From positions 1-41,846 of the forward strand of contig JAFGDV010000016.1 of the NCBI GenBank assembly GCA_016931955.1: a stretch of DNA of 41,846 nucleotides, read 5' to 3'. A program made the translations under genes and the position numbers. This DNA comes from Candidatus Altarchaeota archaeon. GTDB lineage: Archaea > Altiarchaeota > Altiarchaeia > IMC4 > QMZM01. This document shows positions 14,647-22,410 of this stretch, in pieces (position 1 is the stretch's first letter; each line of letters begins with the position of its first letter). The notes below the pieces were generated by a model. That model made no database searches, was not told the origin of the DNA, and saw only the letters and a list, made by a program, of their open reading frames with translations.

Positions 14647-16548
14647 TTATTCGACGCCCTTCCTAAAGTGGCCTAAGGTGTACTCTTTCCGTGGGCGCCT
14701 AAACTCCTCGCCAGAAAGAATCCTTTGATAGGCTAAAACAGTCTCACCAACCCTTTCCTCAAGGTCCAAAAGATACTGGACTATGCCAGAATCCGCCAGC
14801 TTGAGGACTCCGCCGTACAGTTCCAGCGGAACGCTGTTCACTACCTGCTTATAGTCAGCCTCAGCCCTCACAGGGAAAACGTAGCCCAACTCATCCTGCA
14901 GACTCTCTTCCCTGAGCTGATACTTCGACGTCATCAGAGGAACTCTTCCGTGAACATAGACCCCGAATCTTTTATCCTTGAACTCCTTAAGCTCGCGCAA
15001 GGAAAGCTCCGGCGAAATAACAGGTATCACTCCACGATCATTCCAGAACCTGACATCGATTTCATTGAAGACATTCCCTGACACATTGAGATAGACCTCA
15101 TACCCCTTTAGAGAAGAGGCCACCCCGAGGTCGCCTGAGAGGACCGACAAAGGATTGATCTTTCTGACTGTTTCGATCGCCGCCGAGGCGTTCCACTCAC
15201 TCAGGCAGCGCGGAACATAAGGGCTTATCCTCTTATCCTCTGTAGGATAGTCTTTCGCTAAGACGTTGTAGTACACCCGCAAAGCCCCAGCATACAATGC
15301 AAGGAAGGCGTCGCTAAGTGAGTAGACCTTGACAAGAAGCCGAGGCTCGACAAGACGCGCATCCTCAGCTTTAGGAAGACGCACATCTGTGGATTTATGC
15401 CGTGAAACAACGAGTCTCTCCTTTTTGGGAAACCAATAAGGCTTCCTCCGCGAAGCCGCCGAGGTTATGAAGACCTCATCGCAGGGTTTAGCGTTTATAT
15501 GCAGTTTAACCCTTCGGCCGGCCTCGGCTTGATGAACATCTCTGCCATTACATTCTATCCTCCTTATAACATCTCCGCAGATCTTCTTTCCAGAAACTAT
15601 TCCGACGCCGTCCCCCACCTGCAGGGATTCACTTAGGGTGATTATGCCACCATCCCCTAGTTTACCCAAAAAGACGCCCCTCTTTCCAGACGCCTCAGGG
15701 GATACAACATCAGACTGCCTGAACATCATCCCCAATGTGTAGCCCCGGCTGAAGGATAACCGCGTATCAAATAAGGCTTCGGGGTCGACTTCTCCTGTGT
15801 CGATGGCCTTCCTGTACAAGTAAGTTGCTGCGGCAACATAATCCGGGCTTCTAAGGCGACCCTCTATTTTAAAAGCTGAAATTCCGGCTTCAATTAGGGG
15901 AGTAATCTTCTCTACGAGGCACAGGTCTTTGGTGGATAGCACGAACCCAGAATTATATTTTTTCCTGCACGGCTGGGCGCATAATCCCCGGTTACCGCTT
16001 CTGCCTCCAAGAAAGGAGGACATAAGACACTGCCCACTAATGGAGAAACAGAGGGCGCCCTGCACGAAGACTTCGACAGGGATGCCCGTCTTCTGCCGGA
16101 ATTCCTTGACCTGGCTTACTGTGAACTCCCTCGGCAGGATGACACGATCTACGCCGCCCAAGATGTTCCCATAGAGGGAGTTGAAGATGCTTGCCTGCGT
16201 CGAGGCGTGGACCTCGATCCCTGGGAAGTTTTCCTTTATTATGGATATGAACGCTAAATCCTGCACGATGATGACGTCGACGCCTGCATCATAAGCACGA
16301 CCTATGAGTTTAAAGTAGGCGGACAGCTCATCATTCTTGACGAGCGTGTTCGCAGCGAGATGGACTCTGACGCCGCGGTCGTGGCAGAATGAAGTTACCT
16401 TAGGTAGGTCTTCTTCGGTGAAGTTCTCAGCCCTGCGGCGGGCATTGAATCTGCCTACGCCAAGGTAGACTGCGTCGGCGCCGTTTTCGACCGCCGCCTT
16501 AAGAGAATCCCAATCGCCTGCTGGGGAGAGAAGCTCGACTGAAGACAT
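14647..16548 (-). CDS. U32 family peptidase-like protein (RlhA/TrhP type)
   Basis: 633 aa, a long member of the U32 family. The N-terminal barrel begins ELLSPAGDWDSLKAAVENGA. The four conserved cysteines are Cys167, Cys174, Cys190 and Cys194 in the ALCFSISGQC and GLCAQPCRKKY segments. Bacterial relatives RlhA and TrhP hydroxylate rRNA or tRNA, probably with an iron-sulphur cluster, so RNA modification is more likely than proteolysis. The long C-terminal part matches the extended forms. It starts one base after the stop of the translation-factor-like gene, so the two form an operon, which supports a ribosome- or tRNA-related role. Confidence 0.9.
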   Translation of the reverse strand: MSSVELLSPAGDWDSLKAAVENGADAVYLGVGRFNARRRAENFTEEDLPKVTSFCHDRGVRVHLAANTLVKNDELSAYFKLIGRAYDAGVDVIIVQDLAFISIIKENFPGIEVHASTQASIFNSLYGNILGGVDRVILPREFTVSQVKEFRQKTGIPVEVFVQGALCFSISGQCLMSSFLGGRSGNRGLCAQPCRKKYNSGFVLSTKDLCLVEKITPLIEAGISAFKIEGRLRSPDYVAAATYLYRKAIDTGEVDPEALFDTRLSFSRGYTLGMMFRQSDVVSPEASGKRGVFLGKLGDGGIITLSESLQVGDGVGIVSGKKICGDVIRRIECNGRDVHQAEAGRRVKLHINAKPCDEVFITSAASRRKPYWFPKKERLVVSRHKSTDVRLPKAEDARLVEPRLLVKVYSLSDAFLALYAGALRVYYNVLAKDYPTEDKRISPYVPRCLSEWNASAAIETVRKINPLSVLSGDLGVASSLKGYEVYLNVSGNVFNEIDVRFWNDRGVIPVISPELSLRELKEFKDKRFGVYVHGRVPLMTSKYQLREESLQDELGYVFPVRAEADYKQVVNSVPLELYGGVLKLADSGIVQYLLDLEERVGETVLAYQRILSGEEFRRPRKEYTLGHFRKGVE

Positions 16549-16549
16549 C

Positions 16550-17488
16550 TTAGAGGTTTATGTAGCCGAAGACTCTCGGCGGCTTCTGCCCGGGATCTAG
16601 GAGCAGCATCCTGCCTGGGAGTATCGGAATCTCTTTTTCGAATTCGAGTGAAATCTTCCCTGAGCCGCCGGCTGCGACTCCTCCTCCTACTACCCTCGCA
16701 GGAACATAATTCAGAAAGGCGGCTGCCTGAAACATATCCCCCACAACAAGTCCGCGCGGCGAATACCTTGAGAGGAACGCCTCAGCATCCATCCTCCTCT
16801 CAGTCCTGATCTTACTGGATGTTGATATGATTGTGCCCCGACCTACGTCCTCGGCCTCCACGCCCTTCAATGCGAGACCTACCCGAACTCCGGCAGAAGC
16901 GTCTTCTACGTCAATGTCTTGAACCTGAACCGACTTCACCTGCGTCCTCTTCCGGCTGGGATATATTATGAGTTCATCATGCTTCTTCACAACGCCCTGC
17001 TTCACAACCCCCAATGCGACGGTTCCAACGCCGCGGACACTAAAGGAGTGATCGATCTGCACTACTGGGTCGCCTTCTCTTTTTAAGTCAAATTCAGCGA
17101 GTTTTTCTCTGATAGCTATAACCTGATCTTCAACGACACCGTATTTGAAGGCAACCGTGCCCGAGATGAAGCTTTTGATCAGTTCTGCGTTCACATTCTC
17201 TCCAAGGATGAGATAACCATGAGACATGTTTAATGCATCAAGTGCGACGACGGTCTCAGCAAAGAAAGAATCCACCGTTTCGACCTTGATGAGGACCTGA
17301 TCGGCCATGTAGAGTGAAGAGACCAGCGACTGAATCTTCTCAGGATAAGAAGACGACTCAATGAAGGATAGTATGGTGTCACCCACCTTAGTGTTGTACA
17401 GCGTAACGTCGCTCGACGTGCCCTTCCTGCCCAGAGAAGACGCCAAACCCTTCCCCAAAACCGCCGAAACATTACCTGAAAAAGCCAT
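16550..17488 (-). CDS. SelB/EF-Tu-like protein with degenerate G domain
   Basis: 312 aa. The C-terminal two thirds resemble domains 2 and 3 of translation GTPases: FDLKREGDPVVQIDHSFSVRGVGTVALGVVKQG is followed by a barrel with GVEAEDVGRGTI. The N-terminal region has the length of a G domain, but I see no Walker A GHVDHGKT, DxxG or NKxD. Instead it has VLGKGLASSLGRKGTSSDVTLYN, where SDVTLYN stands near the switch region. It probably does not hydrolyse GTP. Related archaeal SelB-like paralogues exist in species without selenocysteine. ATG 17488 or 17497 can start it; AT-rich boxes fit both. It is operonic with the U32 gene. Confidence 0.78.
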   Translation of the reverse strand: MAFSGNVSAVLGKGLASSLGRKGTSSDVTLYNTKVGDTILSFIESSSYPEKIQSLVSSLYMADQVLIKVETVDSFFAETVVALDALNMSHGYLILGENVNAELIKSFISGTVAFKYGVVEDQVIAIREKLAEFDLKREGDPVVQIDHSFSVRGVGTVALGVVKQGVVKKHDELIIYPSRKRTQVKSVQVQDIDVEDASAGVRVGLALKGVEAEDVGRGTIISTSSKIRTERRMDAEAFLSRYSPRGLVVGDMFQAAAFLNYVPARVVGGGVAAGGSGKISLEFEKEIPILPGRMLLLDPGQKPPRVFGYINL

Positions 17489-17673
17489 AATAGACATTAC
17501 CGAAACAAAGGATAAATCACACATATTTGTGAGGTGTTTTGTATGGGTTGAGTTAACTGTAAAACAGGGTTATTGGATGGTTAAGAGGCGTTTGTGTTGC
17601 TACAATGTAAACAAGCCGTTCTTGAATCCCCTCTTTTCTCCTGATCGTACAAACAAAGCAGAATACAAAGGGA

Positions 17674-17680
17674 TATATAA
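17674..17680 (+). promoter_or_regulatory. TATA box of the zinc-ribbon gene
   Basis: TATATAA centred 27 bases before ATG 17704. An upstream in-frame ATG at 17680 overlaps this box, so it cannot be in the transcript if the box is used. This sets the start at 17704. Confidence 0.7.
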
Positions 17681-17703
17681 TGGAAAATCAAAGGATATTA
17701 TAT

Positions 17704-17958
17704 ATGAGACAATACTGCCAGAGTTGCGGGATGCCTTTGAAGAACCAAGACGACTATGGTACCGACTCCAAGGGTAAGAAGGTCGTGGAATACTGCAGAC
17801 ACTGCTTCCAGTGGGGTGAATTCGTTGAGCCAGAGATAACCATGGAGAAGATGATCGAGCGAGTGGCTTGTAGTATGATAAAGGATATGGGGATGGACGT
17901 AGACCAGGCAGTTAATGTAGCGGTAACACTAATACCTAAGCTGAAGAGATGGCAATAA
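17704..17958 (+). CDS. Small zinc-ribbon protein
   Basis: 84 aa. Two CxxC pairs (Cys5/Cys8 in YCQSCGMPL and Cys31/Cys34 in YCRHCFQWGEF) form a zinc ribbon of the type listed in Pfam as a putative zinc ribbon found in many bacteria and archaea. A helical tail (45-84) follows. No function is established for the family. The start is set by the TATA box and leaves MRQYCQSCG at the very N terminus, which is usual for this family. It is divergent from the SelB-like gene and converges on the fasciclin gene. Confidence 0.85.
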   Translation: MRQYCQSCGMPLKNQDDYGTDSKGKKVVEYCRHCFQWGEFVEPEITMEKMIERVACSMIKDMGMDVDQAVNVAVTLIPKLKRWQ

Positions 17959-17983
17959 AAATCAAAAAAGAATAAGAATATGC

Positions 17984-18427
17984 TCATGCAGGGAAGGGTT
18001 GCACACCCTTTCCAGCCTTCTCCGGCATCAGCACCGAATCAATCACATGAATGATGCCGTTCGAGCATTTGATGTCTGGCTCCACGATCGTGGCGTCGTC
18101 CACCTTAATGCCTTCAGATGCGTCTATTAACACCCTCTGGCCGTGGAACGTCCTGGCCGACTTAAACTTTGCCACATCAAATGACTTGAGGTTGCCCACC
18201 ATCATATGATAGGAGAGAACCTCCCTCAGCTTCTCTTTGTCATTCAAGAGCTCCTCTAACGTCTCCTTTGGCAGCTTAGCAAAGGCCTTGTCGTTTGGTG
18301 CGAAAACTGTGAAAGACACACCCTTGCTTATGCTCAACAGGTCCGTTAGGTCCGCTCTCTGCAGCGCCTCCACAAGCTTCTTGAAAGAACCTGCAGACCT
18401 TGCTGTCTCAACAATGTTTTTTTCCAT
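17984..18427 (-). CDS. Fasciclin (FAS1) domain protein without signal peptide
   Basis: 147 aa, one FAS1 domain. Typical features are FTVFAPNDKAFAKLP (about 41-55), the YHMMVG segment before the H box, and the C-terminal NGIIHVIDSVLMP. FAS1 domains usually mediate adhesion on secreted proteins, yet no signal peptide, lipobox or membrane segment is seen, so it may act in the cytoplasm or leave by another route. GTG 18436 is in frame, but the GGGGTGG ribosome-binding stretch there fits ATG 18427 better. Single-domain FAS1 proteins occur in several methanogens. Confidence 0.9.
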   Translation of the reverse strand: MEKNIVETARSAGSFKKLVEALQRADLTDLLSISKGVSFTVFAPNDKAFAKLPKETLEELLNDKEKLREVLSYHMMVGNLKSFDVAKFKSARTFHGQRVLIDASEGIKVDDATIVEPDIKCSNGIIHVIDSVLMPEKAGKGVQPFPA

Positions 18428-18537
18428 ATCAACCACCCCTTTTTGGGTAAATATTCAAAATATTTTAAGTATTTAGAAACGATTCCTTATAAATGGAGTA
18501 CTCGACCAGATTTAAGAAAACGATATCAATTATCCTC

Positions 18538-19620
18538 ATGGACAGAATCATAATGCACGTGGACTTAGACTCATTCTATGCTTCCCTGGAAGAGAAGAGG
18601 ACTCCAGGGATAAGGGATAAACCGGTGGTCGTATGCATCTACTCCGGCAGAGCGGAAGACAGCGGGGCTGTGAGCACCGCCAACTATAAAGCAAGGGGGT
18701 TAGGGATCAAGGCAGGTATGCCTATAAAGCAGGCGAAGAGGCTTGCTGAAGGAACCGACAGAGTATTCCTGCCAGCGGACAAAGAACACTATTCAGACGT
18801 CTCGGACAGGATAATGGATCTACTGGAGGACTACTCCAACACCTTGGAGCAGGTCAGCATCGACGAAGCCTACCTTGATGTGACTGAAAAAACTGGGGGA
18901 AACTGGGTTAGGGCAGAAGAGACTGCAGAAGAGATAAAAGAGGGGATAAAAGGGGGGGAAGGCCTCACCTGTTCAGTCGGCGTCGGACCTAACAAATTTG
19001 TTGCGAAGATGGCTTCCAAGCACAAAAAACCTGACGGGTTGACTGTCGTCAGAATAGAGGAAGTGAAGGCCTTCTTAGAGAACATACCCGTTATTGAACT
19101 ACACGGCTTAGGCCCTAAAACAGCTGACGCCTTATATGAACTGGGGATAGAGACTGCCGGCGAACTGGCTGCCTTCGATTTAGTCCGATTGGAAGAGGAA
19201 TTCGGCAGAAACAGGGCTAGATTCCTCCACAACATATCCCATGGAATAGACGACTCACAAGTAGAGCACAGAGAAAAACAGCAGATTGGAAGGATCGGGA
19301 CCCTGAAGGAGGACACATCAGAACCTGAGGTGGTCTTTGAAAAGATCAAGGAGCTCTCAGGGGACCTAGGAAATAGGGTGATGGGAGAGGGTGTGAGGTT
19401 CAGGACCGTCTCCCTCATCTTTGTGGATACAACACTTAAGACCCACTCGAAGAGCGAAACCATTTCTGAGACAGATGACATTGAGATTGTTCTCCGGGTA
19501 GCGGGGAAACTCCTCAAGGAATTCCTGGAAGAAAATTGGGGAACAAGGCTGCGCAGGGTCGGCTTAAGGGTCTCCAACCTATCTCGTGGAAGAGAACAGA
19601 AAACACTGACAGAGTTCTAG
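18538..19620 (+). CDS. dinB: Y-family DNA polymerase (DinB / Pol IV)
   Basis: Translesion polymerase of 360 aa that copies across damaged DNA. Catalytic acids are Asp9 (HVDLDSFYASLEEKR) and Asp109/Glu110 (SIDEAYLDV). The steric gate and finger region YKARGLGIKAGMP, the palm CSVGVGPNKFVAKMASKHKKPDG and a helix-hairpin-helix thumb follow, then the little-finger domain. An upstream in-frame ATG at 18493 overlaps a TTATAAAT box (18487-18494), so ATG 18538 is the better start. The C terminus shows no PIP-like tail that I can identify with confidence. Its end overlaps the convergent pgi stop by four bases. Confidence 0.94.
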   Translation: MDRIIMHVDLDSFYASLEEKRTPGIRDKPVVVCIYSGRAEDSGAVSTANYKARGLGIKAGMPIKQAKRLAEGTDRVFLPADKEHYSDVSDRIMDLLEDYSNTLEQVSIDEAYLDVTEKTGGNWVRAEETAEEIKEGIKGGEGLTCSVGVGPNKFVAKMASKHKKPDGLTVVRIEEVKAFLENIPVIELHGLGPKTADALYELGIETAGELAAFDLVRLEEEFGRNRARFLHNISHGIDDSQVEHREKQQIGRIGTLKEDTSEPEVVFEKIKELSGDLGNRVMGEGVRFRTVSLIFVDTTLKTHSKSETISETDDIEIVLRVAGKLLKEFLEENWGTRLRRVGLRVSNLSRGREQKTLTEF

Positions 19621-20942
19621 GAGAGGATCTTTCTCGTCTCGATCTTGTATTCTTCGACGTTAGGCTGGTCGAAGGGGTTCACATTCAAGAGAAAGCCCAG
19701 ATATATGACCTCCATCATCTTGAACTGGAGAAACTGCCCGATGGAGTGAGGCGACTTATCCGCTAAGACAACTTCAATGAAGGGCCTCTTTCCTTTCCTA
19801 AAAGAAGCCTTAACCCCACCAAGGATCGCAGCCATTATCTCTCTAAGAGGCCTGCCCTGTATGCCCTCAACCAGCTTAGAATATTCCAGAAGATGAGGAA
19901 CCCTCAGATCAGACCTGTTCTCTTCCACACCAACAAAGCAGGTGAACTTATCTTGTGGACCGCCCAAGTACAGTTGAGCCATAGAGTGCAAGTCCGTAGA
20001 ACCAATCGATACCAGAGGGGTGATGCCCTCCAAAACCCTAACACCCCCCCTATCATACTGCTTCCCTAGGCTCTCAGCCAACAGCTGCCTGCACCATTTA
20101 CCCACAGACTCAAGGTCGGGGCTGAACAGGAACAGGTCACAGATATTCCTAGTCCGCCGATAATGCAGATACATTAGAGCCGCACTCAACGCTGCCGGAT
20201 TATCCCAAATATCCGCCTTAAGACATCTGTCACGCATCAAGGCGGCACCCTCCAGGAGGGCCTCCAAGTCGACACCCAACAGACCAAGAGGAAACAAGCC
20301 AACAGGAGAGAAAACAGAAAACCTGCCACCGACCTTTTTAGGTATCTCAAGCAGAGAGAAGCCCTTCTCCGAGGCAAGACCCCATGTGGCTGAGTCCCTG
20401 TCGGTTGTAATGACGACATAGTCCATATAGTTGCTCTTATACTTCCTCACCAGCTCAACCAAGACCTGGAAGTTTGCAATGGTCTCAGTCGTACGCCCCG
20501 ACTTGCTCACACAGTCAAGGACCACACTACCATCCCCCTCCAACACTGGATCTACCATGTTTATAATGGAATCCATTAGATCAGAGTCCACCGTGTCAGC
20601 ATACAAAACCTTCAGCTCAGGATCCAGTTGATTGAAAAACCTGCCCAAGACGGCCTCCTGCACCGCAATAGTACCAAGACAGCTCCCTCCGATACCCACA
20701 ACAACCAAGTAATCCGGTTTAAGTTTCCTTTTCTCTCCGATAAGTGATTTAACTTTTTTTAACAACTCTTTATCAAACGGTAGATTAATCGAGGATCTGT
20801 CGTCTTCATAACCCGGAGAAGAGGCTTCCTTCATGCGCTCGATTTCGACGCTAAGACTACCGCCTGCTTCAGCTATTTCTTCCTTTGAAATCAACGCATC
20901 CTGATATCTGAAGACGAGAGGCTTCACTTCTTTTATCCCCAT
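19617..20942 (-). CDS. pgi: Glucose-6-phosphate isomerase, Pgi superfamily
   Basis: Interconverts glucose and fructose 6-phosphates. The 441-aa enzyme belongs to the SIS-fold Pgi family found in bacteria and eukaryotes, not the cupin-type isomerase of many Euryarchaeota. Motifs include VGIGGSCLGTIA, SKSGRTTETIANF, GGRFSVFSPVG (catalytic region) and GSTDLHSMAQLYLGG near the C terminus, with the final lysine-containing FDQPNVEEYK. The length fits the shorter Bacillus/Methanocaldococcus-like forms. A minus-strand TTAAATA about 27 bases upstream of ATG 20942 suggests a leaderless transcript. It is divergent from tspO. Confidence 0.94.
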   Translation of the reverse strand: MGIKEVKPLVFRYQDALISKEEIAEAGGSLSVEIERMKEASSPGYEDDRSSINLPFDKELLKKVKSLIGEKRKLKPDYLVVVGIGGSCLGTIAVQEAVLGRFFNQLDPELKVLYADTVDSDLMDSIINMVDPVLEGDGSVVLDCVSKSGRTTETIANFQVLVELVRKYKSNYMDYVVITTDRDSATWGLASEKGFSLLEIPKKVGGRFSVFSPVGLFPLGLLGVDLEALLEGAALMRDRCLKADIWDNPAALSAALMYLHYRRTRNICDLFLFSPDLESVGKWCRQLLAESLGKQYDRGGVRVLEGITPLVSIGSTDLHSMAQLYLGGPQDKFTCFVGVEENRSDLRVPHLLEYSKLVEGIQGRPLREIMAAILGGVKASFRKGKRPFIEVVLADKSPHSIGQFLQFKMMEVIYLGFLLNVNPFDQPNVEEYKIETRKILS

Positions 20943-20975
20943 AAAGTTATATACTTACTGATATTTAACGCTTAA

Positions 20976-20985
20976 AGAGGAGGTG
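20976..20985 (+). promoter_or_regulatory. Strong ribosome-binding site of tspO
   Basis: AGAGGAGGTG, about six bases before ATG 20991, matches the anti-Shine-Dalgarno well. A TATA-like TTATATACTT near 20948 would start a short leader containing it. The window mixes such leadered genes with leaderless ones. Confidence 0.6.
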
Positions 20986-20990
20986 ACTAC

Positions 20991-21461
20991 ATGGAGATAA
21001 AAAAACTTATTGCTGCGATCTTGATATGCAATCTTGCCGGAATCGTCGGCTCAGTATTCACCGCATCCTCTGTCGGAACATGGTATCAGACAATCAATAA
21101 GCCAGGGTTCACACCCCCTGGTTGGGTGTTCGCCCCAGCCTGGACCACGCTCTACATCCTGATGGGAGTCTCCATGTACCTGATCTGGATTAGAGGCCTG
21201 CAGACACCCGGCGTGAAAACCTCTCTAGTAATATTCAGCTCACAGCTGCTCCTGAACACCATATGGTCTATCCTCTTCTTTGGTCTTAGAAACCCATTCT
21301 ACGCCTTCGTCGAGATAATCTTCCTGTGGATCCTGATAGTGGCAAGCATTGTGAGCTTCTACAGGATAGATAGACGAGCCGCCATATTGCTGATACCCTA
21401 CATCCTCTGGGTCAGTTTCGCTGCATACCTAAACTACAGCGTATGGCAGCTCAACATCTGA
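20991..21461 (+). CDS. tspO: TspO/MBR family membrane protein
   Basis: 156 aa with five hydrophobic helices, the TspO fold. Family marks include SSVGTWYQTINKPGFTPPGWVFAPAWTTLYILMG in the first loop and second helix (positions about 26-60), and a Trp/Asn-rich end. TspO binds tetrapyrroles such as protoporphyrin IX and is linked to light and oxidative stress responses in bacteria. Here it lies one base before the YbgA-like gene, which in turn overlaps the photolyase gene, so a light-stress operon is plausible but inferred. Confidence 0.93.
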   Translation: MEIKKLIAAILICNLAGIVGSVFTASSVGTWYQTINKPGFTPPGWVFAPAWTTLYILMGVSMYLIWIRGLQTPGVKTSLVIFSSQLLLNTIWSILFFGLRNPFYAFVEIIFLWILIVASIVSFYRIDRRAAILLIPYILWVSFAAYLNYSVWQLNI

Positions 21462-21462
21462 G

Positions 21463-22410
21463 ATGACGGAACCCGAACCGAATGTTGTGGTAAGCAAGTG
21501 CCTGGGCTTCGAAGCCTGCCGATACAATGGACAGATCATAGAAGACCGGTTCGTGAAAAAACTAGAGGAATACGTGAACTATATCCCAGTATGCGCTGAA
21601 GTTGAGATCGGCTTAGGGGTTCCAAGGGATCCGATAAGGGTCATACAATCCGGAGGAGAGAGAAAACTTATGCAGCCCAACACCGGCAGAGACGTCAGCA
21701 AGGAGATGGATGACTTCTCTGAGCGATTTCTCTCTTCCTTGAAGAACGTAGACGGCTTCATACTGAAGAACAGATCACCCTCCTGCGGAATCAAAGACGT
21801 AAGAATCTATTCAGGAATGGGGAGGGGAGAGAATATCGGAAAAGGGGCCGGCTTCTTCGGCGGCCGCGTTCTAGAGAGATTCCTCGGCCTAGCAGTCGAA
21901 GACGAAGGCAGGCTAAAAGACTATAGGATAAGGGAGCATTTTCTGACGAAGCTATACACCCTCGCAAGATTCCGTCAAGTAAAGAATAAGAGAGAACTCC
22001 AGGACTTCCATGCTAGAAACAAATACCTGCTGACAGCATACAACCAAGAAGAGATGCGCATTCTAGGTAGGATAGCGGCGAACCCTGGGGAGGATTCTCT
22101 GGAAAGATACAGGGAACATCTGGGCAAGGCCCTATACAGAGCGCCTAGCTGTAAGTCAAACATCAACGTCCTCATGCACGTATTCGGCTACTTCAAGGAT
22201 AAACTTTCCCCAGGAGAGAAGGCCTTCTTCCATGAGACCCTAGACAGATACAGAAACAGAAGAGCCTCCATCGGATCCCTTCAGAGCGTGCTCAGTTCCT
22301 GGACTATAAGGTTCGGGGAAGACTACCTTGAAGAACAGACCTTCTTCAACCCATACCCAGGAGACCTTATCAAATTAGTGGATGAGTGCATATGCAAGGA
22401 TGAAACATAA
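21463..22410 (+). CDS. DUF523-DUF1722 protein (YbgA-like)
   Basis: 315 aa with two domains. DUF523 (about 1-155) has conserved cysteines in VVSKCLGFEACRYNG, YIPVCAEVEIGLGVPR and NRSPSCGI. DUF1722 (about 165-310) is the YbgA-like helical domain. The biochemical role is unknown, though the cysteines suggest a metal or cluster site. In E. coli ybgA sits directly before the photolyase gene phrB, and the same pairing is seen here with an 11-base overlap. That conserved neighbourhood argues for a link to photolyase cofactor supply or DNA repair. It follows tspO by one base. Confidence 0.92.
   Translation: MTEPEPNVVVSKCLGFEACRYNGQIIEDRFVKKLEEYVNYIPVCAEVEIGLGVPRDPIRVIQSGGERKLMQPNTGRDVSKEMDDFSERFLSSLKNVDGFILKNRSPSCGIKDVRIYSGMGRGENIGKGAGFFGGRVLERFLGLAVEDEGRLKDYRIREHFLTKLYTLARFRQVKNKRELQDFHARNKYLLTAYNQEEMRILGRIAANPGEDSLERYREHLGKALYRAPSCKSNINVLMHVFGYFKDKLSPGEKAFFHETLDRYRNRRASIGSLQSVLSSWTIRFGEDYLEEQTFFNPYPGDLIKLVDECICKDET

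Noticed and set aside
16550-17488. Functional SelB and selenocysteine use
   Set aside because: No GTP-binding motifs are visible, no in-frame TGA was needed for any gene here, and no selenocysteine genes are seen.
18870-19577. Long open frame opposite dinB
   Set aside because: It is antisense to a complete polymerase gene with all motifs; its translation is Ser/Pro-rich with no recognisable domain.
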